A stretch of DNA of 64,000 nucleotides from Pseudomonas viridiflava (GCF_900582195.1 NZ_UTHA01000227.1:62001-126000); one strand, 5' to 3'; positions 40,864 to 49,572 are shown, numbered from the stretch's first letter. Program-made: numbers and translations. Notes: generated from the letters alone by a model not told the origin.

Positions 40864-41211
40864 ATGCAATGGAAGGTCGCAATACTGCTATTGGTAACGT
40901 CATGCGCTGGCACCAGCCAGGCTGCCGATCTGAATTTTTCCTCAGCGGCCGATTTCGCAAGGATGGAAATTCTGCTCAAGGATGATCAGGGCGCCCACCC
41001 GGACTTTGCTCAGCTTTCCGTTACCCTGACTCCCGAAGCGACCGCCCGGGCCAAGGCAATCAGTCGTGAGGCGCTGGGCCAGCCATTGAACCTGTCGATC
41101 AATGGCCAGCACATTTCAACAACTACAGTGCATTCGGAGCTTGGTGAGCTGCTCAAGATCGTGATGCCGCGACCTGTTGCCAAAAGCCTGTTACCGACTT
41201 TGATCGAGTAA
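40864..41211 (+). CDS. Small secreted protein resembling the SecD P1 head domain
   Basis: 115 residues. Signal peptide to about residue 20 (LLLVTSCAGTSQA, cut near AA-DLNF). The rest reads LSVTLTPEATARAKAISREA, then LGQPLNLSINGQHISTTTVH, which has the same order of features as the periplasmic P1 head of SecD (a beta strand, a helix, then DGKVIS-like). Only that head is present, with no membrane domain. RBS GAGGTG before ATG 40864. Function unknown; a free-standing head domain could bind SecDF or its substrates, but this is inference. Confidence 0.65.
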   Translation: MQWKVAILLLVTSCAGTSQAADLNFSSAADFARMEILLKDDQGAHPDFAQLSVTLTPEATARAKAISREALGQPLNLSINGQHISTTTVHSELGELLKIVMPRPVAKSLLPTLIE

Positions 41212-41218
41212 ATGAAGC

Positions 41219-41818
41219 TCAGCCAACGTGAAACGTCTGACCTGTCTGCAGGCCTTCGACACTTTTCGCGTAGGCCAATGCCACATCCGCCGCAGGAACC
41301 GGCTTGTAGCCACGGAAATACGGGGCGTAGCTGCCCATCGCTTCCAGCAGCACGGTAGGACTGATCGAGTTCACTCGCAGACCGCGCGGCAGTTCGATGG
41401 CGGCGGCGCGAACGAAGCTGTCGAGGGCGCCGTTGACCAGCGCTGCCGAGGCGCCGCTGCGGATCGGATCGTGGCTGAGCACGCCGGTGGTAAAGGTGAA
41501 CGAGGCGCCGTCGTTGGCGAACTCGCGGCCGTTCAGCAGCAGATTGACCTGGCCCATCAGTTTGTCTTTGAGGCCGAGAGCGAAGCTGTCTTCAGTCATA
41601 TCGCCCAGCGGTGCGAAGGTGACGTTGCCGGCGGCGCAGACCAGCGCATCGAACTTGCCGGTCTGTTCGAACAGTTTGCGGATCGATGCGCTGTCACTGA
41701 TATCGACATTGAAATCGCCGCTTTTGCGACCGATACGAATGACTTCGTGACGTTGCGACAATTCTTTGTCCACCGCCGAACCAATGGTGCCGCCAGCGCC
41801 TATCAACAGAATTTTCAT
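41219..41818 (-). CDS. Short-chain dehydrogenase-like protein without the YxxxK motif
   Basis: 199-residue Rossmann protein. The nucleotide site GAGGTIGSAV and the NAG-like CAAGNVTF motif are good. Where classical SDRs carry Y-x-x-x-K, this reads SGASAALVNGALDSF, with no Tyr and no Lys. The RVNSISPTVLLEAM motif that follows is normal. It therefore keeps cofactor binding but not the usual catalytic pair. It is divergently transcribed from a LysR-type regulator 104 bp away, which probably controls it. Confidence 0.85.
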   Translation of the reverse strand: MKILLIGAGGTIGSAVDKELSQRHEVIRIGRKSGDFNVDISDSASIRKLFEQTGKFDALVCAAGNVTFAPLGDMTEDSFALGLKDKLMGQVNLLLNGREFANDGASFTFTTGVLSHDPIRSGASAALVNGALDSFVRAAAIELPRGLRVNSISPTVLLEAMGSYAPYFRGYKPVPAADVALAYAKSVEGLQTGQTFHVG

Positions 41819-41922
41819 CAAGCTGTACCTCAAGTGATTGAACGAGGTTTCAGTCTAGAGTGGTTTTTTCGCTGGATAAGCGCGCTAATAGGCAACCTTT
41901 GGTTTTCAAATGGAAACAGTCC

Positions 41923-42837
41923 ATGAGCGAAATGGATGATCTGGCGGCGTTCGCGGTGTTGATTGAAGCGGGCAGTTTCACCTTGGCAGCGCAGCAATTG
42001 GGCTGCAGCAAGGGCCAGCTGTCGAAACGCATCAGCCAGCTCGAAGCGCAGTTTTCCGTGGTGTTGTTGCAACGTACCACCCGGCGCTTGAGCCTGACAG
42101 CTGCGGGCGCGGCGCTATTGCCCCAGGCGCAAGCGCTGGTAGTCCAGGTGGAAAGAGCGCGTCAGGCGTTGGCGCGCTTGAAGGACGATATGGCTGGACC
42201 GGTGCGAATGACGGTGCCGGTGTCGCTCGGGGAAACCTTCTTCGATGGCTTGTTGCTGGAGTTCTCGCAGAAGTATCCCGAGGTGCAGATCGAGCTGGAG
42301 TTGAATAACAGCTACCGCGATCTGTCACGGGACGGCTTTGATCTGGCGATTCGCAGCGAAGTGGCCAATGACCAACGATTGGTGGCCAAACCGTTACTTG
42401 CCTGGCAGGAAATGACCTGCGCCAGCCCGGCGTACCTCGAGCGCTTCGGTGAACCGCTGACACCGCAGGCACTGGCCGAACATCGCTGTTTGCTCAATAG
42501 CCACTACAGCGGGCGTGAGGAATGGCTTTATCACCAGCAACATGAACTGCTGCGGGTGCGGGTGTCAGGACCGTTTGCCAGCAACCATTACAACTTGCTG
42601 AAGAAAGCCGCACTCAGCGGCGCCGGTATCGCGCGATTGCCTTCCTACCTGCTGCAGGCGGAATTGGCTGACGGCCGATTGCGCTGGCTCCTGCGCGACT
42701 TTCAGACCCGACGCATGCCGATGTACCTGGTGCATCCGTATCAGGGCGGCTTGCCCAAGCGCACGCAAGTGCTCGCGGATTATCTGATCGGCTGGTTCAA
42801 GCGCAGCGGCGAGGCGCTGGATCGCCTCCAGCGCTGA
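41923..42837 (+). CDS. LysR-family transcriptional regulator
   Basis: 304-residue regulator. N-terminal winged helix-turn-helix (DDLAAFAVLIEAGSFTLAAQ, cut for length, then QLGCSKGQLSKRISQLE), linker helix, then a two-lobed effector domain with GPVRMTVPVSLGETFF and GAGIARLPSYLLQ. The start is ATG 41923 (MSEMDDL) with GGAAAC upstream; the frame runs further upstream without an RBS. It faces the SDR-like gene and is expected to regulate it and itself from the shared 104-bp gap. Effector unknown. Confidence 0.93.
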   Translation: MSEMDDLAAFAVLIEAGSFTLAAQQLGCSKGQLSKRISQLEAQFSVVLLQRTTRRLSLTAAGAALLPQAQALVVQVERARQALARLKDDMAGPVRMTVPVSLGETFFDGLLLEFSQKYPEVQIELELNNSYRDLSRDGFDLAIRSEVANDQRLVAKPLLAWQEMTCASPAYLERFGEPLTPQALAEHRCLLNSHYSGREEWLYHQQHELLRVRVSGPFASNHYNLLKKAALSGAGIARLPSYLLQAELADGRLRWLLRDFQTRRMPMYLVHPYQGGLPKRTQVLADYLIGWFKRSGEALDRLQR

Positions 42838-42849
42838 CTTTATTCTCCT

Positions 42850-42938
42850 GTGGGAGCGAGCCTGCTCGCGAAATCGGTTTCACAGGCACTTCATGTTGTT
42901 GACTGAACCAACGCATTCGCGAGCAGGCTCGCTCCCAC
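42850..42938. repeat. REP pair in inverted orientation (REPIN)
   Basis: GTGGGAGCGAGCCTGCTCGCGAA at 42850-42872 and its inverse at 42916-42938. It separates the LysR gene from the end of the bufferin cluster. Confidence 0.9.
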
Positions 42939-42949
42939 AAGGATTTTGT

Positions 42950-43426
42950 TTATTTTGCGAAACGGCGGGCGATCAGATGATCGATCGACAACTTGCCCGG
43001 CCCTGTCGCCATCAGGTACAGCAACACCGCCGCCCAGGTGCCGTGGGTTGGATAAGCATCCGGGTAGACAAAGAGCTGAATAGTCAGCGTCATGCCCAGC
43101 AGCGCTAGCGCCGAAAACCGCGTAGCGAAGCCAATCAGAATCAGCAGCGGAAAAAAGTGCTCGGCGAACGCCGCCAGGTGCGCGGCAATCTCTGGCGACA
43201 ACAACGGCACGTGGTATTCACTCTTGAACAACGGAATGGTCGAGTCGGCCAGTCGTGGCCAACCGACTTGAAAGGTGCCGTCGATCAGGTCAATGGCCAA
43301 ACCTTCAACCTTGGTCTGCCCTGACTTCCAGAACACCGCGGCTATCGAGAAACGCGCAATGAAGGCGATCAGGCTGTGAGGGATTTTTTCCAGCAGCGCG
43401 ATGGCGCGGGTGATGAAGCGGCTCAT
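42950..43426 (-). CDS. DoxX-family membrane protein (BufD-like)
   Basis: 158-residue inner-membrane protein of the DoxX family with four hydrophobic helices (PHSLIAFIARFSIAAVFW, AAFAEHFFPLLILIGFA, ALALLGMTLTIQLFV, AAVLLYLMATGPGKLSID). GPGKLS and the PHGTW-type loop are family-like. It is the last gene of the cluster DUF2282, DUF692, DUF2063, DoxX, and overlaps the DUF2063 gene by 4 bases. In described bufferin operons this position is BufD, of uncertain role. Confidence 0.85.
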   Translation of the reverse strand: MSRFITRAIALLEKIPHSLIAFIARFSIAAVFWKSGQTKVEGLAIDLIDGTFQVGWPRLADSTIPLFKSEYHVPLLSPEIAAHLAAFAEHFFPLLILIGFATRFSALALLGMTLTIQLFVYPDAYPTHGTWAAVLLYLMATGPGKLSIDHLIARRFAK

Positions 43427-44181
43427 GGCGATTCCTTGTAGTTCATTTGAGTGATCGCGTTGTGTGCGATCAGCAGGCCGAGGGTTTGGCCGAGATTAAA
43501 TTCAGGGCTGTTTTCAGCCGCTGCGAGTAGGGGCTGGCCATCGATCAGGTGGCGGATAAACACGCTGGCGCCGGGTTCGAGGGCGAACACTTCGACGTCC
43601 AGGCCATTGCGTAAAACCAGAGCGTGTTGCCGACGATCGATCTCGATGCCTTCGAGCACCGCGTCCTGTTGATGTGCCGCCCAGATCGCAACCACGGCAT
43701 AGGCGCAATCGAGCAAGTGCAGGGACGGATGAAACACCAGGCACAGTTCGCTCAAGGCTTGTGGGGCGGCCAGCGCCGCGGTGATTTGCTCGTGCCGCAC
43801 CGGCTCGGCGTCGGCTGCGTGATAGGCCTGCGTGCGCAGATGCTCGAGCCGCGCGACATCGGCCAGGTAGGGCACGCTCGATGCGGGTTCGAATGTCTGG
43901 ATGAAGGCGGCGAACGCTTCGCCAAAGCAACTCATCAACGGACTTTGTGGTGGTTGCTGCCGCACGAAAACGGCCGCCATGGCGCGGAAGAATTCATCGC
44001 CGACCAATTGCGCAACCACCGGGTAACTGTCGCTCAACGCATTGATCAGCGAACCCTGCACATTGTTGCGATACACCGCGAAACGGCTCGCCGGATCAGC
44101 ACCGTTGGCGCTGCACAGACCTTCGGGGCAGGGCAGTCGCGTGTCGATGAGCGCAGCCGCAAAAGCGTGTTGAGTGCTCAT
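43423..44181 (-). CDS. DUF2063 (HvfC/BufC-type) partner protein
   Basis: 252-residue protein. The N-terminal DUF2063 domain is clear: QHAFAAALIDTRLPCPEGL, then RFAVYRNNVQGSLINALSDS (near 35) and YPVVAQLVGDEFFRAMAA. The C-terminal half resembles a peptide-recognition wing. In bufferin clusters the BufC protein partners the MNIO enzyme BufB and presents the precursor peptide. Overlaps both neighbours by 4 bases. Confidence 0.88.
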   Translation of the reverse strand: MSTQHAFAAALIDTRLPCPEGLCSANGADPASRFAVYRNNVQGSLINALSDSYPVVAQLVGDEFFRAMAAVFVRQQPPQSPLMSCFGEAFAAFIQTFEPASSVPYLADVARLEHLRTQAYHAADAEPVRHEQITAALAAPQALSELCLVFHPSLHLLDCAYAVVAIWAAHQQDAVLEGIEIDRRQHALVLRNGLDVEVFALEPGASVFIRHLIDGQPLLAAAENSPEFNLGQTLGLLIAHNAITQMNYKESP

Positions 44182-45065
44182 ATGCGTGCTCCAGCATCCA
44201 GCAAAAGCGCATCAGCTTGCTGAGCTTCCGCCAGTAGCACATCAAACGCCGGTACTTGATTGTCGCGTTCGATCAGCGTCGCCACCGGGCCGATGCGTTG
44301 CAGTACGTGCCGGTACAAACTCCAGACGGCTTGATCGATCGGCGCACCGTGGTCATCGATCAGCAAGCGGTCGCCGAGGCTGTCGCAGTCTTCGGCAAAC
44401 CCGGCCAGATGAATCTCGCCGACCCTGTGTAACGGCAGGGCGTCGAGATACGCCAGCGGATCACGCTGATGGTTCACGCAAGAAACGTAGACATTGTTGA
44501 CGTCCAGCAACAGGCCACAGCCGCTGCGGCGCACGACTTCGGCGATGAAATCTGCCTCATCGATCGTCGAGCGCTCGAATGCCAGATAGGTCGCAGGATT
44601 CTCCAGCAGCATCGGCCGGTGAAGCGTGTTCTGCACCTGATCGATATGCTCGCAGACGCGGTTCAGCGTCGGCGTGTCATAGGCCAGCGGCAGCAGGTCA
44701 TTGAGAAACATCGGGCCATGGCTCGACCAGGCCAGATGTTCGGAAAAGGATTGTGGCTGATAGCGCCGAATCAGCTCGGCAAGGCGTTGAAGATGTTGTT
44801 GATCCAGCGGACCTTCAGCACCGATGGACAAGCCGACACCATGCAGTGACAGCGGATACTGCTCGCGGATCAAACCGAGAAAATGATGAAACGGACCGCC
44901 GGCCACCATGTAGTTTTCGGCGTGGACTTCGAAGAAACCGATGTCCGGTGAGGAACCGAGCACTTCACGAAAGTGCCCGGTCTTGAGCCCCAGCCCGGCA
45001 CGGGACGGGAGCCCGGTGCGGGCTGCCTGAGTGCGGGATTGGGCATGGTCATTGATAGTGAGCAT
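44178..45065 (-). CDS. DUF692 MNIO-family peptide-modifying enzyme (BufB-like)
   Basis: 295-residue TIM-barrel multinuclear non-haem iron oxygenase. Metal-ligand stretches visible: FFEVHAENYM, LSLHGVGLSIG, FSEHLAWSS, LLENPATYL, LLLDVNNVYVS and GEIHLAGFAED. Enzymes of this family act on cysteines of a partner peptide to make oxazolone/thioamide or thiooxazole groups. The start is ATG 45065; a GTG at 45074 is possible. The substrate here is the four-Cys DUF2282 protein encoded 25 bp upstream. Coupled to the DUF2063 gene by a 4-base overlap. Confidence 0.9.
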   Translation of the reverse strand: MLTINDHAQSRTQAARTGLPSRAGLGLKTGHFREVLGSSPDIGFFEVHAENYMVAGGPFHHFLGLIREQYPLSLHGVGLSIGAEGPLDQQHLQRLAELIRRYQPQSFSEHLAWSSHGPMFLNDLLPLAYDTPTLNRVCEHIDQVQNTLHRPMLLENPATYLAFERSTIDEADFIAEVVRRSGCGLLLDVNNVYVSCVNHQRDPLAYLDALPLHRVGEIHLAGFAEDCDSLGDRLLIDDHGAPIDQAVWSLYRHVLQRIGPVATLIERDNQVPAFDVLLAEAQQADALLLDAGARI

Positions 45066-45090
45066 GATCGTCACTCAGGCAGTTCGCAGA

Positions 45091-45396
45091 TCAGGACTTG
45101 GCTTTGAAGGCTTCCATCTGACCGAAACCGGTCGGCGAGGTCTTGCTCTCAGTGGTGGCGCAGGTGCCTTTCGGAACGAGTTTCCAGGCGTTGGCCTGAT
45201 AGTCCGTTTTTGCGGTGCCGGCACAGGTAGTGCCTGCACCTGCGGCGCAGTCGTTCTTGCCTTTCATGGCCACGCCAAAGCATTTTTCCATGTTGGCGTC
45301 GGCGGCCTGGGCGGTGGAGACAGTGGCGATGCTCAGAGCAGAACCGAGGGCCAGAACCAGGGCAGTGGCGGACAGGGTGCGGGTGGTAGCAGTCAT
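45091..45396 (-). CDS. DUF2282 bufferin precursor (BufA1-like)
   Basis: 101-residue secreted peptide. Long signal peptide (residues 1-31, ending STAQA before ADANMEKCFG), then a short mature part with four Cys at C39, C50, C58 and C79 in EKCFG, NDCAAG, TTCAG and GTCATT. That Cys pattern, DUF2282 type and gene order match BufA1 bufferins, which after modification bind copper in the periplasm (described for Caulobacter and relatives). First gene of the operon; RBS GGAG before ATG 45396. Confidence 0.9.
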   Translation of the reverse strand: MTATTRTLSATALVLALGSALSIATVSTAQAADANMEKCFGVAMKGKNDCAAGAGTTCAGTAKTDYQANAWKLVPKGTCATTESKTSPTGFGQMEAFKAKS

Positions 45397-45455
45397 GGTG
45401 TTTCTCCAGTCTTGTTCAGGGTTTTGACAAGCGCTGTTGCGCTTGCTTGCCCCTC

Positions 45456-45483
45456 TAGAGAAAGCTCATGGCGATGCGTTACA
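45456..45483 (-). promoter_or_regulatory. Candidate ECF-sigma promoter of the bufferin operon
   Basis: The minus strand reads TGTAAC, 16 bases, then TCTCTA, close to the GTAAC-type -35 used by several ECF sigma factors, with a C-rich -10. The predicted leader is about 50 nt. No sigma/anti-sigma gene lies next to the cluster. Confidence 0.35.
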
Positions 45484-45531
45484 GCGCAGTGCAAAGTTTT
45501 TTCGAGAAAACCTTCGGACACTGCAATCCAA

Positions 45532-45620
45532 GGTGGAAGCGAGCCTGCTCGCGAAGAGGGAGTATCAGTCAGCACATTTGCTGAATGACACACCGCATTT
45601 GCGAGCAGGCTCGCTCCCAC
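45532..45620. repeat. REP pair in inverted orientation (REPIN)
   Basis: GTGGAAGCGAGCCTGCTCGC (one base off the other copies) faces TTGCGAGCAGGCTCGCTCCC ending at 45620. Confidence 0.88.
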
Positions 45621-45653
45621 CTGGGAATTGTGTTGAATCCAGGATTGGTGGAG

Positions 45654-45683
45654 GAAAAAAACGGCCCGAAGGCCGTTTTTTTT
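45654..45683 (-). terminator. Terminator of the braC-livHMGF operon
   Basis: ACGGCC-CGAA-GGCCGT stem with A and T runs on both sides, 16 bp after the livF stop. Confidence 0.88.
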
Positions 45684-45698
45684 GTTGGGCGAAACACA

Positions 45699-46400
45699 TC
45701 AACCGCCGAGGTATGCCTCGCGTACTTTCGGGTCGGTCAGCAGCGCTTCACCGGTGCCTTGCATGACCACGCGGCCGTTCTCCAGAACGTACGCGCGGTC
45801 GGCGATTTTCAACGCCTGGTTGGCGTTCTGCTCGACCAGGAACACCGTCACACCATCCTTTCGCAGCATTTCGATGATGTCGAAAATCTGCTGGATGATG
45901 ATCGGTGCCAGGCCCAGCGACGGCTCGTCGAGCAGCAGCAGTTTCGGCTTGCTCATCAACGCCCGGCCGATGGCGAGCATTTGCTGTTCGCCGCCGGACA
46001 TGGTGCCGCCGCGCTGGTTGAAGCGTTCTTTCAGGCGCGGGAATAGGCCGAGGACCTTGTCCATTTGCTCCTGATAGTCGCCCTTGTCGGTGAAGAAACC
46101 GCCCATGGACAGGTTTTCTTCAACGGTCAGACGGGCAAACACCCGACGACCTTCCGGCACCACGGCGATGCTTTTGCGCATGATCTGCGACGAGTCCTGG
46201 CCGACCAGTTCCTCACCCATGTAGCGGATGCTGCCGCTGTGCGCTTGCGGCGAACCGCAGAGCGTCATCAGCAGCGTGGACTTGCCGGCACCGTTGGCGC
46301 CGATCAGCGTCACGATCTCGCCCTGACGGACTTCGACGTTGACGTTGTGCAGGGCCTGGATCTTGCCGTAGAAGGTGGAAACGTTTTCGAACTGCAGCAT
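45699..46400 (-). CDS. livF: Branched-chain amino acid ABC transporter ATPase LivF (BraG)
   Basis: 233-residue ATPase. Walker A GANGAGKST (34-42), signature MSGGEQQML, Walker B LLLLDEP, switch His replaced in the family manner by VEQNANQ. Uptake of leucine, isoleucine, valine (and often alanine). Last gene of the operon; it starts directly at the livG stop with no gap. Confidence 0.95.
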   Translation of the reverse strand: MLQFENVSTFYGKIQALHNVNVEVRQGEIVTLIGANGAGKSTLLMTLCGSPQAHSGSIRYMGEELVGQDSSQIMRKSIAVVPEGRRVFARLTVEENLSMGGFFTDKGDYQEQMDKVLGLFPRLKERFNQRGGTMSGGEQQMLAIGRALMSKPKLLLLDEPSLGLAPIIIQQIFDIIEMLRKDGVTVFLVEQNANQALKIADRAYVLENGRVVMQGTGEALLTDPKVREAYLGG

Positions 46401-47168
46401 TTACGCTTCCCCCAGGTAGGCTTTGATCACTTCAGGATTGTCGCGGATCTGTTCCGGCGTGCCGTCAGCCAGAGGCGTGCCCTGGTTGATCACGACGATA
46501 TGGTCGGAAATGCTCATGACCAGTTTCATGTCGTGTTCGATCAGCAGGACGGTGACGTTGTGCTCTTCACGCAGCACGCCGATCAGCGCCTTGAGGTCTT
46601 CGGTTTCTTTCGGGTTCAGGCCGGCAGCCGGTTCGTCGAGCATGAGAATCCGCGGACGGGTCATCATGCAGCGAGCGATTTCCAGACGCCGTTGCTGACC
46701 GTAGGCCAGGGTGCCGGCGGTACGGTTGGCGAACTCTTTCAGGTTGACCTTTTCCAGCCAGTACTCGGCAAACTCCATGGCCTCGCGCTCGCTTTTGCGG
46801 AACGCCGGGGTCTTGAACAGGCCGGACAGGAAGTTGGTGTTGAGGTGACGGTGCTGGGCGATCAACAGGTTCTCGACCGCCGTCATGTCCTTGAACAAGC
46901 GCACGTTCTGGAAGGTGCGCACCACGCCTTTGAGGGCGATCTTGTGACCTGGCAGGCCTTGAATAGGCTCGCCGTCCAGCAGGATGCTGCCGCCGGTGGG
47001 CTGATAGAAACCGGTCAGGCAGTTGAACACGGTGGTCTTGCCCGCGCCGTTCGGCCCGATCAGTGCAACCACTTGTTTCTCTTTGACGGTCAGGGCCACG
47101 CCGTTGACCGCCAGCAAGCCGCCGAAGCGCATGCTCAGGTTCTCAACTTTTAAGATCTCGCGGCTCAT
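46401..47168 (-). CDS. livG: Branched-chain amino acid ABC transporter ATPase LivG (BraF)
   Basis: 255-residue ATPase. Walker A GPNGAGKTT, signature LAYGQQRRLEIA (family form of LSGGQ), Walker B ILMLDEPAAGLN and LIEHDMKLVM with the switch His. It forms a heterodimer with LivF. Overlaps livM by 4 bases. Confidence 0.95.
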   Translation of the reverse strand: MSREILKVENLSMRFGGLLAVNGVALTVKEKQVVALIGPNGAGKTTVFNCLTGFYQPTGGSILLDGEPIQGLPGHKIALKGVVRTFQNVRLFKDMTAVENLLIAQHRHLNTNFLSGLFKTPAFRKSEREAMEFAEYWLEKVNLKEFANRTAGTLAYGQQRRLEIARCMMTRPRILMLDEPAAGLNPKETEDLKALIGVLREEHNVTVLLIEHDMKLVMSISDHIVVINQGTPLADGTPEQIRDNPEVIKAYLGEA

Positions 47169-48421
47169 TTTCGCAACTCCATGTGTGGGCGTTGCATCGG
47201 CAGCAGACCTTGTGGACGCCAGATCATCATCAACACCATCAGGGCACCGAACATCAACATGCGGTACTCGCTGAACTCACGCATCATTTCCGGCAACAGA
47301 ATCATCACCACGGCCGCCAGGATCACACCCAGTTGCGAGCCCATGCCACCCAGCACGACGATGGCGAGGATGATCGCCGACTCGATAAAGGTGAACGACT
47401 CCGGCGTCACCAGACCCTGACGGGCAGCGAAGAAGCTACCGGCGAAACCGGCGAACGCAGCGCCGAGGGTGAAGGCGGACAGCTTGATGATCGTTGGATT
47501 CAGACCCAGTGCGCGGCAAGCGATTTCGTCTTCACGCAACGCTTCCCACGCACGGCCGATCGGCATGCGCAGCAGACGGTTGATCACGAACAGCGCCGCC
47601 AGCGCCAGCAACAGCGCAACCAGGTATAGGAAGATCACCTTGTTGATCGAGTTGTATTGCAGGCCGAAATACTCGTGGAAAGTTTGCATGCCTTCCGCGG
47701 CTTTGCGTTCGAAGGTCAGACCGAAGAACGTCGGTTTCTCGATGTTGCTGATGCCGTTCGGGCCACCGGTGATATCGGTCAGGTTACGCAGGAACAGACG
47801 GATGATCTCGCCGAAACCAAGGGTCACGATCGCCAGATAGTCACCGCGCAAACGCAGCACCGGGAAGCCCAGCAGGAAGCCGAACGTCGCCGCCATCAGG
47901 CCGGCAATCGGCAGGCAGATCCAGAAGCTCAAGCCGTAGTAGTGCGACAGCAGCGCGTAGCTGTAGGCGCCGACGGCGTAGAAGCCGACGTAACCGAGGT
48001 CGAGCAGGCCGGCCAGACCGACGACGATGTTCAGACCGAGCCCGAGCATCACGTAGATCAGGATCAGCGTCGCGATGTCCACTGCGCCACGGGAGCCGAA
48101 GAACGGCCACACCAGCGCCACCAGGATCAGCGCAATGATGAAATAGCGCTGGGTGGTTGGCAGGGTGAGGAAGTTGCTCGCCTTGGCCGGGATCAGCGGC
48201 AGGCCCGGCGACGCACGCCAGGCTTTGCTGATCTGCTGGTTGAACAGCACGCGCAGGAACATCAGCACCGAACAGATGGCGATGGTCGCCAGCACGGTCG
48301 GGCTGGTGTTGTGCACTTCCAGGTTGATGCCGACGATGGTCAGTTTCAGTCCGAGCACAGGATACGCAACTGCCCAAACCAAGAGCGCACTGAACAGCGC
48401 CTGTTTAAGATTCCTAGTCAT
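47165..48421 (-). CDS. livM: Branched-chain amino acid ABC transporter permease LivM (BraE)
   Basis: 418-residue inner-membrane permease with about ten hydrophobic segments. Longer than enzymes without the N-terminal extension; residues 1-110 include extra helices (LFSALLVWAVAYPVLGL) typical of pseudomonad BraE. EAA-like loop is seen as GRAWEALREDEIACRALGLN. Overlaps livH by 4 bases. Confidence 0.94.
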   Translation of the reverse strand: MTRNLKQALFSALLVWAVAYPVLGLKLTIVGINLEVHNTSPTVLATIAICSVLMFLRVLFNQQISKAWRASPGLPLIPAKASNFLTLPTTQRYFIIALILVALVWPFFGSRGAVDIATLILIYVMLGLGLNIVVGLAGLLDLGYVGFYAVGAYSYALLSHYYGLSFWICLPIAGLMAATFGFLLGFPVLRLRGDYLAIVTLGFGEIIRLFLRNLTDITGGPNGISNIEKPTFFGLTFERKAAEGMQTFHEYFGLQYNSINKVIFLYLVALLLALAALFVINRLLRMPIGRAWEALREDEIACRALGLNPTIIKLSAFTLGAAFAGFAGSFFAARQGLVTPESFTFIESAIILAIVVLGGMGSQLGVILAAVVMILLPEMMREFSEYRMLMFGALMVLMMIWRPQGLLPMQRPHMELRK

Positions 48422-49341
48422 ACTTTCTCAACCTCCGGACGGCCCAGAATGCCGGTCGGACGGAACAACAGCACCAGAACCAACAAGCCGAAAGCCACGA
48501 CGTCCTTGTACTGGTCGCCGAAGATATCGGCGCCAAACGCTTCCGCCACCCCAAGCACCAACCCGCCGAGCATGGCGCCGGGGATGCTGCCGATACCGCC
48601 GAGTACCGCTGCGGTGAAGGCTTTGAGGCCGACGAGGAAACCGGCGTTCGGGTTGATCACCCCGTATTGCATGCTCAGCAGCACAGCCGCAACGGCTGCC
48701 AGCGCGGCACCAATGACGAAGGTCAGGGCGATGATGTTGTTGGTGTTGATGCCGAGCAGATTGGCCATCTTGATGTCTTCGGCGCAGGCGCGGCAGGCGC
48801 GACCCAGGCGAGAGCGGGAGATGAACAGCGTCAGGCCGAGCATGGCGATCAGGGTCACCACGAACACCACGATTTGCATGTAGGAAATCAGCACTTCTTG
48901 TGCGCCACCTGGGCCGAAGGCAATGTTGCCCGGAATCAGGTTGGGGATAGCTTTGTCCTTGGAGTCTTGCGCCAGCAGAACCGTGTTCTGCAGGAATATC
49001 GACATACCGATCGCGGAAATCAGCGGGATCAGACGGTTGCTGCCGCGCAGGGGGCGGTAGGCAATGCGTTCGATGCTGTAACCGTAGGAACTGGTGACGA
49101 CGATGCTGGCGATAAACGCCGCAGTCATCAACAGCGGGACACTGTCGAGTCCCATCATGGTCAACCCGGCGATGGCAATGAACGCCACGTAAGAGCCGAT
49201 CATGTAAACCTCGCCGTGGGCGAAGTTGATCATTCCAATGATGCCGTAAACCATCGTGTAGCCGATGGCGATCAAGGCATACATGCTGCCAACGTTCAGG
49301 CCGTTAACCAGCTGTTGGAAGAAGTGATAGATGTCAGGCAT
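48418..49341 (-). CDS. livH: Branched-chain amino acid ABC transporter permease LivH (BraD)
   Basis: 307-residue permease, partner of LivM, with about eight hydrophobic segments. Family stretches GSMYALIAIGYTMVYGIIGM and NFAHGEVYMIGSY are near the N terminus; the cytoplasmic loop reads GRACRACAEDIKMANLLGIN. First of the four coupled genes; braC lies 230 bp upstream beyond a hairpin. Confidence 0.95.
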   Translation of the reverse strand: MPDIYHFFQQLVNGLNVGSMYALIAIGYTMVYGIIGMINFAHGEVYMIGSYVAFIAIAGLTMMGLDSVPLLMTAAFIASIVVTSSYGYSIERIAYRPLRGSNRLIPLISAIGMSIFLQNTVLLAQDSKDKAIPNLIPGNIAFGPGGAQEVLISYMQIVVFVVTLIAMLGLTLFISRSRLGRACRACAEDIKMANLLGINTNNIIALTFVIGAALAAVAAVLLSMQYGVINPNAGFLVGLKAFTAAVLGGIGSIPGAMLGGLVLGVAEAFGADIFGDQYKDVVAFGLLVLVLLFRPTGILGRPEVEKV

Positions 49342-49522
49342 TACAGCGCTCCTAAAAACCTGATACGCATTTCACTGGTGGAGTCATTTTCCCGCCCGGC
49401 CCCGTGGATCTTTATCCACTTCGAATCCGGGTTTTGCCAGCGAACCGCTGATGACGGTTTTGAGATTTTCAGGTGGGGAGACTGGCGGATCACGCCAGCG
49501 CGGCCCAATACATTCGTAAAAC

Positions 49523-49548
49523 AAAGCCCACGGCACGCCGTGGGCTTT
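49523..49548 (-). terminator. Hairpin between braC and livH (partial terminator)
   Basis: AAAGCCCACGGC and GCCGTGGGCTTT arms are perfect complements; on the minus strand the stem is followed by TTTGTTTT. It lies 25 bp after the braC stop and would reduce read-through into livHMGF. Confidence 0.7.
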
Positions 49549-49572
49549 ATTGGCAGTCAGTCAGGCAGCGCC

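Larger units (their letters stand above)
45397..45698. other. Gap between bufA-like gene and livF: promoter, REPIN and terminator
   Basis: No gene. Right to left it holds the livF terminator (45654-45683), an inverted REP pair (45532-45620) and the bufA-like 5' region. The last contains a possible ECF-type promoter on the minus strand. Confidence 0.7.
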
